From Micromonospora haikouensis (GTDB taxonomy: Bacteria; Actinomycetota; Actinomycetes; Mycobacteriales; Micromonosporaceae): 33,295 nt of DNA. Shown here one piece after another: positions 9,165 to 17,000 of this stretch (position 1 is its first letter; each line of letters starts with the position of its first letter). The stretch is from contig NZ_FMCW01000001.1 of NCBI RefSeq assembly GCF_900091595.1, forward strand, positions 1 through 33,295, read 5' to 3'. Under the pieces are notes generated by a model. It searched no databases, was not told the DNA's origin, and saw only the letters and a program-made list of their open reading frames with translations. A program made the position numbers and the translations under genes.

Positions 9165-10082
9165 TTGTCCTTGCTGCTGGTGCTGAACGAGCTTTCCTAC
9201 CGGGAGACCAAGGCGCGGCGCGAGGAAGTGTCAGATTCACTACACGGCCTCGTGGGATTGTTGCGAAAGGTTCGTCAGCACCGCACCGACGTTGCTCTGG
9301 TCACCGAGCGTCGGTTCTTCGATCTCGACCTGGGCGACGACTATTCCGTCCGTGAGTGGGCCGGTGACGGGCGTAATCGCGACGCATTGCGCTACCTGCG
9401 TGGCATGCGCCAGCGCGCTCCGTTCCGGGACGTCGCCCCGGCTGATCTCCGCGACGGGACGGAATACTTCCACCGGGAGCGGCCGGCGGAGGGCCTGGGC
9501 ACCGCGCACCAGGTCGGTGGGCTGGCCGTGAGCCTGCCGCTGGCGCAACTGTGGGAAGAGCCGCTGCTGTGGCTGAGCCAGCGGGGCCTCGCCGAGGACG
9601 ACGCCGGAGCTGTCGCGCTCACCGAAGCTGAGGTGGACGTGCGGCACGCCTCCCGGTCGGAGCACGTCGACGAGCATCGGCAGTGGCTCTGCGACTCCGA
9701 GCTGACCCGGATCCACACTGGATCCGATCTTTGGGAAGCGCGGGAGGATGTCTTTCCGCATCTTCGCTTCCTGCCCCGCGTCGCCGACGACCTGCTCCGG
9801 CTCGCCCCGGCCTGGCTCAACCCGGTGAAGGAGCGGCTCGCCGACCTTGAGCTGGCGGCGTCCGCCTGGGCGCCAGCCGTGGAGGCCGCCCCGCGTTGGC
9901 GGAGCAAGGTGACGCCGGAGAGCGAGACCCGCAAGGCGCTCTGCCGCTTCGTCGACACCGACGGGCAGGCGCACCTCTTCGACTGGCACGCGCGGTTCAC
10001 GCCAGGGGCGGGGCGACTGCACTTCCGCATGGACGGGGCCCGGCAGCAGCTCGTCGTCGCCTACATCGGAGCCAAACTCTGA
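9165..10082 (+). CDS. Unrecognised 305-residue protein, third gene of DUF262-DUF3696 cassette
   Basis: I do not recognise the family. The TTG start at 9165 is supported by GAGGAG at 9153-9158, 6 bp upstream, and by the end of the ATPase gene at 9151. The protein is soluble, with no signal peptide or membrane segment. Histidine-rich stretches (HASRSEHVDEHRQW near 165-178) and a terminal block, FDWHARFTPGAGRLHF...LVVAYIGAKL, stand out. The terminal pattern (R-x-H-F, a variable turn, then V-x-Y-I-G-x-K/H-L) weakly recalls the last strands of RelE-type toxins, but no catalytic set can be assigned. Its place behind two typical defence proteins suggests the specificity or effector subunit of that module. 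Confidence 0.85.
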   Translation: MSLLLVLNELSYRETKARREEVSDSLHGLVGLLRKVRQHRTDVALVTERRFFDLDLGDDYSVREWAGDGRNRDALRYLRGMRQRAPFRDVAPADLRDGTEYFHRERPAEGLGTAHQVGGLAVSLPLAQLWEEPLLWLSQRGLAEDDAGAVALTEAEVDVRHASRSEHVDEHRQWLCDSELTRIHTGSDLWEAREDVFPHLRFLPRVADDLLRLAPAWLNPVKERLADLELAASAWAPAVEAAPRWRSKVTPESETRKALCRFVDTDGQAHLFDWHARFTPGAGRLHFRMDGARQQLVVAYIGAKL

Positions 10083-10311
10083 AGCCGCAATTGACCTTGG
10101 ACGAATCCGCCGTGCGGCAGCCGGCTCCACCGCGCGCCGATCGTGCAGATGCGGCCCCCGAGTAGGGCGCTTCACTCCTTTTGCCCGGGCCGCAACCGCA
10201 AGATCGCGGAAGGCGGCGGCGTCGTGATTTCGAAATCGGAATGTCGTTCGGGACAGGGGTGTCGTGGGCCGCTGCGGCGTTCATCGAGGGCTCCGGCTTC
10301 GGTGTGGTCAT
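9997..10311 (-). pseudogene. Short ORF behind the XRE-TPR gene, probably a remnant
   Basis: The ATG at 10311 overlaps the stop of the XRE-TPR regulator as ATGA, the same coupling seen between the other two genes of this operon. The first ~35 codons look coding (MTTPKPEPSMNAAAAHDTPV, then NDIPISKSRRRRLPR). Beyond that the translation becomes rich in Cys, Arg and Ser and runs antisense into the end of the 305-residue gene, overlapping it by 86 bp. A +1 shift after the arginine run gives a more ordinary stretch (AFRDLAVAARAKG). It could therefore be a real small gene with a short conserved start, or a gene broken where the neighbouring cassette joined. No function can be given. Confidence 0.3.
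10226..10237. repeat. 12-bp perfect palindrome in the 10083-10307 gap
   Basis: GATTTCGAAATC is a perfect 12-bp palindrome between the convergent 305-residue gene and the XRE-TPR gene. No GC-rich terminator stem is obvious in this 225-bp stretch. It may be a binding site or simply chance. It also lies inside the possible remnant ORF on the minus strand. Confidence 0.3.
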
Positions 10312-11513
10312 GGGCGGGTCAGTCCGATGGCGGTGGCGAGGCGGGTGATGTCGGCGGAGGTCTGCCCGGTGCGGAGGATGGCAGTGAGGGCGGTTCTGGC
10401 GGTCGGGCGGGTGCGGGTCTCGGCGGGGGCGATGCGGTCGGCGGCGGTCAGGGAGCGGCCGGCGGCCTGCGGGTCGCCGAGGTCGAGGTAGGTGTGGGTG
10501 ATGTCGATGAGGTGGGCGGCGCGGTGTTCGGCGGGGAGCAGGTGCCAGCCGTCGCTGTTGACGACCTGCCGGTGGACGATGGCGGCATGGTGGTGGTCGC
10601 CGAGTCGGGCTGCCGTGAGGGCGCGGGCGAGTTCGACGGCGGTGGGGCCGAAGGCGATGCCGTCGCCGTCGGGCTGATGCTGGCTGTCGTGCGCGGCGGC
10701 GAGGTGGGCGGCGCGTTCGGTGAGGTCGTGGGCGGTGGTGGCGTCGCGGTAGGTGGCGGCGGCGAGGGCGGCTTCGAGGAGCAGGGTCGCGGTGAGCCCG
10801 GGTTCGTCGGGCAGGAAGGCGCGCGACGGGGTGCGGTCGAGCTGGTGTACGGCGGTGAGCGCGGCGGTCTGCGCAAGGCGTCCCCGGTGCAGGGCGCGTA
10901 GGGCCTGGGCGAGGGAGATCGCGGCGAGGGCGGTGCGGTGTGGGTCGCCGGTGGCGGCGGTCATGGCGCGGTCGGCGGCGAGCCAGGCGAGGTGGGGCTT
11001 GCCGAGCTTCACCAGTGTCTGGGCGGTGAGCCGGTAGACGCGGACGATCGGGTCGGCCGCTGTCTCGGCGTGTTGGGTGTGCCGGGTGGCGGCGAGCAGG
11101 TCGGGCAGGGTGCGCAGGACCTGGGCGTGGTGGCCGTTGCGGTAGGCGGTCCAGGCGTACCCGGCCTGGTCGTCGAGCTGCCGCACGGTGGGGCTTTCGG
11201 TGTCGGGTGGGTCGTGGCGGGCCAGCGCCGCCCGGATGCGCTCCACGGCGGCTTCGGTGTCGGTGACGGCTTCCCGGTGGGGCTTGTCGGCGAGCAGGAC
11301 GGCCGGGGCGACGCCGAGGGCGGCGGCCACGGTTTCGATGACGGAGAGCCGGTCGAGGGTGCGTACGCCTCGTTCGACCTTGTCGACCCAGCTCTTCGAC
11401 CTGCCGATCCGGTCGGCGAAGACCTGCTGGCTCATGCCCCGGCGGGCGCGCAGCTCGGCCATCCGCCGCCCGATCGGCACCTCGGCGCGACTGTGCCGGC
11501 CGGGCCCGGTCAT
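10308..11513 (-). CDS. XRE-family regulator with TPR-like C-terminal region
   Basis: This 401-residue protein has an N-terminal helix-turn-helix at about residues 14-72 (IGRRMAELRARRGMSQQVFA, then RIGRSKSWVDKVERG). About 300 residues of alanine- and leucine-rich helical repeats follow (AWLAADRAMTAATG, AISLAQALRALHRG, LARALTAARLGD), typical of the TPR-like sensor half of large actinobacterial XRE regulators. The ATG at 11513 overlaps the stop of the preceding small membrane-protein gene (ATGA), so the start is set by coupling. Third codon positions are almost all G or C. It lies in the segment separating the two halves of DISARM. Whether it controls the defence genes or only its own operon cannot be seen. 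Confidence 0.87.
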   Translation of the reverse strand: MTGPGRHSRAEVPIGRRMAELRARRGMSQQVFADRIGRSKSWVDKVERGVRTLDRLSVIETVAAALGVAPAVLLADKPHREAVTDTEAAVERIRAALARHDPPDTESPTVRQLDDQAGYAWTAYRNGHHAQVLRTLPDLLAATRHTQHAETAADPIVRVYRLTAQTLVKLGKPHLAWLAADRAMTAATGDPHRTALAAISLAQALRALHRGRLAQTAALTAVHQLDRTPSRAFLPDEPGLTATLLLEAALAAATYRDATTAHDLTERAAHLAAAHDSQHQPDGDGIAFGPTAVELARALTAARLGDHHHAAIVHRQVVNSDGWHLLPAEHRAAHLIDITHTYLDLGDPQAAGRSLTAADRIAPAETRTRPTARTALTAILRTGQTSADITRLATAIGLTRP

Positions 11514-11653
11514 CGGCCCCGACCTGCCGGCGGGATGGCGTCGGTGGTCTCGCCGCAGCGGGGGCACCAGCGGGACTTGACCCGGAACGCGAGCAGCCCG
11601 AGCAGGAAGCCCGGCACCAGCCCACCGAACACGAGCGACACGACTTCGGACAT
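11510..11653 (-). CDS. Small membrane protein with CPRCG motif
   Basis: A 47-residue protein with a hydrophobic segment at about residues 3-24 (VVSLVFGGLVPGFLLGLLAF), then the basic stretch RVKSR and a half zinc-ribbon WCPRCGETTD. The ATG at 11653 is preceded by GAGGA about 8 bp upstream. The stop overlaps the ATG of the XRE-TPR regulator by 4 bp, so the two are co-translated. Such short membrane proteins often precede XRE regulators in actinomycetes; a role as membrane anchor or signal input is only inference. Longer in-frame starts up to 11788 exist, but they would run into the divergent promoter region. Confidence 0.6.
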   Translation of the reverse strand: MSEVVSLVFGGLVPGFLLGLLAFRVKSRWCPRCGETTDAIPPAGRGR

Positions 11654-11763
11654 CACGAGGGTCCTCGCTTCCGGACGGCGAAGTGGAGCTGGGCGGCGGC
11701 TCTGGTCCTGGCCAGGCGCGCACCTTCTGGAGGTGTTCGGTAGCTTGTAGTGACCAGGGTGGC

Positions 11764-11777
11764 GCATCAAGTGATGC
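11764..11777. promoter_or_regulatory. Candidate operator between divergent XRE genes
   Basis: A perfect inverted repeat, GCATCA-AG-TGATGC, lies in the 208-bp region between the small membrane-protein gene (minus) and the XRE-DUF5753 gene (plus). About 24 bp downstream, TATGGT at 11801-11806 could be a -10 box for the plus-strand gene, although no good -35 is present. Position and symmetry suit an XRE dimer site. Confidence 0.45.
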
Positions 11778-11861
11778 AAGGCAAGCACTCACCGCGGATG
11801 TATGGTGGATCGCATGTGAGTCGGGACAACCGATCCAGCGATGTTGGTGCAGAATCAGGAC

Positions 11862-12710
11862 ATGCCTCGATTCATGCCCGCCACTCCCCGCTCCCGCCGG
11901 CTCGGTCGGGAGTTGCGCAAGCTCCGCGAAGCCAAGGGGCTGACCGGTGAAGGGGCGGCGGATCTCGTCCGCTGCTCGTCGTCACGAATCAGTCGAATCG
12001 AGTCCGGCGAGATCAGGCCCCGCGTCGGTGACGTGATGGAGCTGCTGGTCGCGTACGGCCTCAGGATCGATGAGGAGCCGGGCGAGTCGCTGCTGGAGCA
12101 GGCACGTGGCCTGCGCGAGGACGGGTGGTGGCAGCGCATCGGCGGCAAGTACGCCACCTACATCGCGTACGAGACCGAGGCCGTCGAACTCAAGAACTTC
12201 GAGCCGATGCTGGTGCCCGGTCTACTGCAGACCGAGGCGTACGCCCGGGAGGTCAACGTCATCGGCCGGGAGACCGACCCGGACGGCATCAAGCAGCGGG
12301 TCGACGCCCGGATGACCCGGCAGGAGGTGCTCCGCCGGCAGCCGACGCCGCTGCGGATGCACGCCATCCTGTCCGAGGCGTCCGTGCGGACGGAGGTCGG
12401 CGGACCCGACGTTCTGCGCGAGCAGCTCGACCACCTGGTCGCGCTGAGCCGGCTGCCCAACGTCACCATCCAGGTGCTGCGCTTCGAGGCCGGGGCGCAC
12501 CTGGCCATCAGCAGCGGCTTCGCCCTGCTCAGCTTCGAGCAGGACGAGCCGCCGCTGGGCTACATCGAGACCCTGGCGGGCGAGCTGTTCCTCGAGTCGA
12601 ACCGCGACCTGGCGCGACTGTCGGCGGCGTACGACAATCTGAAGACGTTGGCACGTTCGCCGGCCGAATCGATCAAGTTCATCAGGGAGTTGAGCGAGCA
12701 TGGAGCGTAA
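11862..12710 (+). CDS. XRE-family regulator with DUF5753 domain
   Basis: This 282-residue protein has an N-terminal helix-turn-helix at about residues 13-72 (RLGRELRKLREAKGLTGEGA, then SSSRISRIESGEIRP) and a C-terminal DUF5753 domain from about 95 (YETEAVELKNFEPMLVPGLL, then later LAISSGFALLSF). This architecture is very common in actinomycetes and is typically paired with a DUF397 gene, as here, where the two overlap by 11 bp. Partners of this type act in developmental or antibiotic regulation (the WhiJ group). An ATG at 11841 is also in frame. I prefer 11862 because the MPRFMPATPRSRRLG start is typical of the family and AGGA lies just before it. Confidence 0.92.
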   Translation: MPRFMPATPRSRRLGRELRKLREAKGLTGEGAADLVRCSSSRISRIESGEIRPRVGDVMELLVAYGLRIDEEPGESLLEQARGLREDGWWQRIGGKYATYIAYETEAVELKNFEPMLVPGLLQTEAYAREVNVIGRETDPDGIKQRVDARMTRQEVLRRQPTPLRMHAILSEASVRTEVGGPDVLREQLDHLVALSRLPNVTIQVLRFEAGAHLAISSGFALLSFEQDEPPLGYIETLAGELFLESNRDLARLSAAYDNLKTLARSPAESIKFIRELSEHGA

Positions 12711-12888
12711 CGCCTGGCGCAAGTCGAGCCGGTCCGGCAACAACGGCCAGTGCGTCGAGGTGCGCGACCGTGGGCCTCAGGTCGACGTACGCGACTCCAA
12801 GGCCCCCGCAGCGGGCATGCTGAGCTTCGACGCTGCCGCCTGGGACGCGTTCGTCAGCGGCATCAAGACGGACGGCGATCGCCCCTGA
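12700..12888 (+). CDS. DUF397 protein
   Basis: A 62-residue DUF397 protein with the hallmark start WRKSSRSGNNGQCVEV, then VRDSKAP and a C-terminal LSFDAAAWDAFVSGIK. DUF397 proteins are small partners of XRE-DUF5753 regulators and are thought to modulate them antitoxin-like or as co-regulators. The ATG lies within the last codons of the regulator gene (11-bp overlap), so translation is coupled. The locus ends at a bidirectional hairpin shared with the convergent HIRAN gene. Confidence 0.93.
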   Translation: MERNAWRKSSRSGNNGQCVEVRDRGPQVDVRDSKAPAAGMLSFDAAAWDAFVSGIKTDGDRP

Positions 12889-12890
12889 GC

Positions 12891-12944
12891 TGAGGCGGGG
12901 TGGCCCGGCTCAAGGCCGGCGCGGCGGGTCGGCGGCCCGCCTCA
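12891..12944. terminator. Bidirectional terminator between DUF397 and HIRAN genes
   Basis: The 9-bp arms TGAGGCGGG (12891-12899) and CCCGCCTCA (12936-12944) are perfectly complementary. They enclose a second hairpin, CCGGC-TCAAG-GCCGG (12905-12919). The structure begins 3 bp after the DUF397 stop, and its right arm contains the HIRAN stop codon. It would act on both convergent transcripts. There is no T-tract, which is common in actinomycetes. Confidence 0.6.
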
Positions 12945-13931
12945 CTCGGAGACCCAGAACTGCCATCCCTGCGGCGCGGGGGGCCACGACGGATCGGGCC
13001 GCCAGCCCTGCGGCGGGACCCAGCCCGCCGGAGGCGGCGGCCACTCCGGGGGCACGACGAACCTCCACCGTGCTGCCGTCGCCATCTCCTGGCTCGTTGA
13101 CGACTCCGCCCGCTCGGCCGGATTGGTGCCCCGGGCGGTGGGTGGCGAATCCAGCCAGGCGTCCGACAGTTCGCTCGCCTTGGCCAGGTTGACCGCGACA
13201 TCGGCCTTGACCCGGTTGCCCTTCAACACGGCACGGGCAGCGGTGGTCAGACCCTTGTCCCTCAGGTGGCCGATCACCGGCAGGTTCTCCGTGGACATTG
13301 CCGGGCTCAGGGTGCCGGCGGCGAGGCCGTTGATCCGGACCTCGACGAGGGTGCGGGTGGACCGGGCCCGCTGCACCTCGACCTCGTGCAGGGTCACGTA
13401 GACCCAGGATTCCCCGCTCGGGCTGATCAGGGACGCGAGGTGCGACATGTGCTTCTCCTCGCCGGTCACCTGGATGAAACGGCCAGCGGGAAGCACGGTG
13501 TGCAGCTCCGACGGTGGCATGTTCGTCGGCACGATCATGTGCGGCTCGGCGAGGTCGATCCGCACCGACGCGACGAACGTCCGCCGACGTGGATCGTCCC
13601 AGTCCTCGCGCTCCTGCGCCCACACCCGGGCCTGCACCTGAGGCGTCCAGCCCTGATCGATCAGTGCGGTGAGAACCGGCGAGAACTCCCGAGCCTGCTC
13701 CTTGGGCAGATGGCCGACCTGCTTGCCGGAGCAGAGCACCTTCACGGCGTGCGGATCGTATCGGTTGGTCGGCTCCGGAATGAGCTGAGCCGGCACGGTC
13801 AGCTCGTTGTCGCCGTCCGGATCGAACGCCCGCCCGAACAGGTCCCGGATGTTCTTGGCGTAATGCGATTCGCCAGCGACTTCCTGCGAACACCAGCCAC
13901 GCTGGCCCCACAGATCAAATGCTCGGGTCAC
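12942..13931 (-). CDS. Stand-alone HIRAN-domain protein
   Basis: A 329-residue protein whose N-terminus is a HIRAN domain at about residues 17-115 (VAGESHY, then LIPEPTNRYDPHAVKVLCSG, then QVGHLPKEQA). HIRAN is found at the N-terminus of SNF2 helicases such as HLTF/Rad5, where it binds 3' single-stranded DNA ends. The middle (150-290) is unassigned. The last ~35 residues are rich in Pro and Trp (PEWPPPPAGWVPPQGW), a tail common in actinobacterial proteins. It lies on the same strand as drmD-drmMI, 78 bp behind drmMI, so it may be an accessory DISARM gene. The GTG start at 13931 has no Shine-Dalgarno and sits in the stem of a long inverted repeat. A TANNNT box 6 bp upstream suggests a leaderless transcript. 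Confidence 0.82.
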   Translation of the reverse strand: MTRAFDLWGQRGWCSQEVAGESHYAKNIRDLFGRAFDPDGDNELTVPAQLIPEPTNRYDPHAVKVLCSGKQVGHLPKEQAREFSPVLTALIDQGWTPQVQARVWAQEREDWDDPRRRTFVASVRIDLAEPHMIVPTNMPPSELHTVLPAGRFIQVTGEEKHMSHLASLISPSGESWVYVTLHEVEVQRARSTRTLVEVRINGLAAGTLSPAMSTENLPVIGHLRDKGLTTAARAVLKGNRVKADVAVNLAKASELSDAWLDSPPTARGTNPAERAESSTSQEMATAARWRFVVPPEWPPPPAGWVPPQGWRPDPSWPPAPQGWQFWVSE

Positions 13932-13960
13932 CGAGGCAACGTAGCGCCTCGGCGACCCGA
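13923..13960 (-). promoter_or_regulatory. 15-bp stem over the HIRAN start codon
   Basis: TCGGGTCACCGAGGC (13923-13937) faces GCCTCGGCGACCCGA (13946-13960) across an 8-nt loop. The only DNA mismatch becomes a G-U wobble in minus-strand RNA, so the drmMI-HIRAN transcript could form a continuous 15-bp stem starting about 50 nt after the drmMI stop. The 3' arm contains the HIRAN GTG, and the loop contains TACGTT, a possible -10 box. It may be a drmMI terminator, an operator, or a structure hiding the start codon. Confidence 0.55.
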
Positions 13961-14009
13961 ACCGGGTTCACCTGAACGGCTGGGGTGGTTGTCAGGCATC
14001 CGACATCGT

Positions 14010-17000
14010 TCAGAACAGGGCGTCTGGAAGGGGAAAGAGCCCGCCGTCCAATGCGGGCGGCTCCGAATCCGGTGCCTCTGCGGACCTGGGGCGCGGGGCG
14101 GCCCGCGTCTGCTTCCGCGGCTTGCGTCGGGTGGTGGTTTGTTGGGGCTTCTCCTGCTCGTGGCGCTGGTGGTTGAGGTCGAGCAGCAGGTCCAGCAGTT
14201 CGACCTGGGCGGTCGGGTCGATGGTGAACCGGACGCCCTGCCGGGTCCGGTGGAAACCGTGCCCGAGCGTGAGGTTGAACCCGTACGCCTCGGCGACCGC
14301 CTCGTCGATCTCGACGTGGATGTCTCGCAGGCGGCGGATGTCGGCGCTGGTCACCTGCTCGTCGTGGACCAGGTTGTAGAGCTTCGTCAGCCCCAGCTCC
14401 CGCCCCAACATCACCGATCGCCGGTACGAGTCCAACTCCGCCCCGACCTGCGCCATCCGCCCGGTCGGCTCGGGCATCGGGAAGGTCTCGAACCCATCGG
14501 ACGGCGTATAGCGGGGGTCAGACCTGAGGCTCGATTCGCCCTTCGTCGTCCACCACGAGAAGTGAAAGCTGCTGGACAGGGATGCTAGGTCTTCCGCCTG
14601 ATCGGTAGCAAAGACGACCACTTGGTCGCTGAGGACCTGCTTCGTTGGCGCGAATACAGGTAGCCCAGTCTTGCTGACCCTGGCGATGACGAGCACCCTA
14701 TCGAGGCCTTCGATTGCCGAGTAGAGCGCGGGAGCCCGTTCAGCGAATTGCCACCATCTCTCGCGTCGTGCTACTCGATTGTTGGTCGCACGGAACGGCT
14801 TGACTTCTCGTTCGACGATGGCGAAGCAGTCGGGGTATTCCTGGGCGCGTTCGAGTGACCAGTTGTGGAAGTTGATGACCCGGCGGCGGGCCGAGCAGTC
14901 GGGGCGGCTGTTCAGGTCCTCGCCGTTGAGGTAGGGGAAGAGCACGTCCTTGTTGCGCGGGTCCTTGTCGATCAGCGCCTGCGCCTGCTCCGGTTCGAGC
15001 AGGAAGCCGGTGCCCAGGACGTACGAGCCGATGTAGGACTGGCCCGCGTTGGCGGTTAGGCGGTACGGGTTGCCGGTGACTCGGGAACGGGCATCCAGCG
15101 ACGGGGTAATCCCCGGCACCCGGTTGCCGTCGAGGACCGGCTGCTCGTCGTCGGCGGCGTGACCGACCCAGAGCAGGGAAACCTCCAGTGAGGCGGTGCC
15201 CGGCCAGGGCTGGGACTTGTTCGCCCGGTAGACCGTCCAACCCATGTCCACCGCCTGATCGAGGCCGACCTCCCGGGTGTCGCCCTGAGCGATCGTGTTG
15301 GTGGCGATGATGCCCACCCGCCCCTTGCCCGTGACGCTCAGGTTGCGCAGCAGGAAGTAGGAGCAGAGATCCGCGCTGCCCCGCTTCCCCCGACCGATCC
15401 GCTCGACCAGGTATTCGCGCACGTCCGGCCCGATCGCCCCGGTCAGCCGCTGACCGCCGACGAACGGCGGGTTGCCGATGACGGCGTCGAAGCCGGCGCG
15501 GTTGACCACCTCGGGGAACTCCAGCGGCCAGTGCAGCGGCCGGATCGGCTCCGGCCGGGTGCCGCGCAGCCAGCCGGCGACGGTGATGCCGATCCGCTGC
15601 TCCAGCTCCGCGTCGTACGGCCCGTCGAGCAGGCGGTGCACGTCGTCGCTGATGCCGAGCAGGCGGCCGTCGTACTTCGTCTCCGGGTCGTCGGTGTCGT
15701 CCTCCGGGTCCCACGGGCGGCGCTGGGCGCGGACGGCCGTGGAGAGCGCCGCGCCGACCACCGCGTCGGCGGCCAACCGCAGGCCCCGGCCCAGGTGCTC
15801 GACCTCGGCGAGCTTGGCGTCCTTGTCGGCGGCGTCCCGGGTGTCCTCGACCACCGTCGCGCCGATCGACTCGCGCAGGGCGGTGATCTCGCCGACGGTC
15901 CGGTGCAGCCGGTCGACCAGGTCGCCGAAGAGGCGGCTGTGCTGGAAGCGCCCCGCCTCCGGGTCGAGGTGGAAGGCGGTGAGCTGGTCGAGGGAGGTGA
16001 TCCCGACCAGCGAGTCGCCGCAGCGCAGCGCGTGGTCGAGGAAGCCGAACGGCTTGCCCTTGGCCAGGGTCACCAGCCACAGCGACAGCTTCGCCAGCTC
16101 CACGGCCATGTCGTCGCGGTCCACCCCGTAGAGGCAGCGGGCGGCGACGAGGCGGCGGGCCGCGAGCAGCAGGTCCTCCTGGTCCGGGTTGCCGTTGGCC
16201 AGGTCGGACAGTTCGGCGGGGAGCCCGTCGCGTTGCCAGGCCCGCACCACCACCTCGGCGAGATAGCGGCAGGCTGCCACCAGGAACGCGCCGGAGCCCA
16301 TCGCCGGGTCGAGCACCTTCAGCCGCAGCAGCTCGTCGGCGGTCTTGGCCCGCCACACGCCCTCGTCGGTGACGCCCTGGGCCGGGCCGGGGGAGAAGCA
16401 GAGCGGCGCGAGGGTGTGCCGGACGACCTCCTCGGCCAGCTCCCGGGGAGTGTAGTGAGTGCCGGTGTTGCGCCGGTCGCCGAACTGGGTGAACAGCACC
16501 GAGCCTGCGGGGAAGACCGTGGGCAGGTCGCGCAGGTCGACGCGGAGCAGCCCCCAGTACGGGCGTACCCGATCGGTCAGGTCGGCGTCGTTGTCGCAGG
16601 CCGCGTGCAGCGCGGCGAGCTGGTGCGGCGCGGGCGTCGCGGCCCTGGCCCTCTCCACCTGCCGGACGGTGAGGTCGCAGCGGGCGACCAGCCAGACCCG
16701 CAGCTCCGCCTCGCCCCGGGCCGCCGCCGCTTCCAGCTCGGCCAGCGGCAGCTCCGGCTCGCGCTTGCCGATCAGCCCGACGTACGGCTCCCGCACCCGG
16801 GCGCAGGAGAACTCGAGCAGGCCCTCGTAGACGTGGCCGAGCTGCTCGACGCCGAGGCTGGAGTAGCTGAGCTGCTCCGCTGCCTTGCCCCGGTGCCGCA
16901 GCACCAGCAGGGCGTCCAGCATCTCGTGCACCACCCGGTCGGTGACCGCCGCGTCGACCAGCCAGGGGAACCGTCCGGGGTCGAACAGGGACCCGCCGTG

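Noticed and set aside
6668..14009. Mobile element or integrase explaining the insertion between the DISARM halves
   Set aside because: No transposase, integrase, terminal inverted repeats or flanking target duplication could be found by eye, so no mobile element is annotated.
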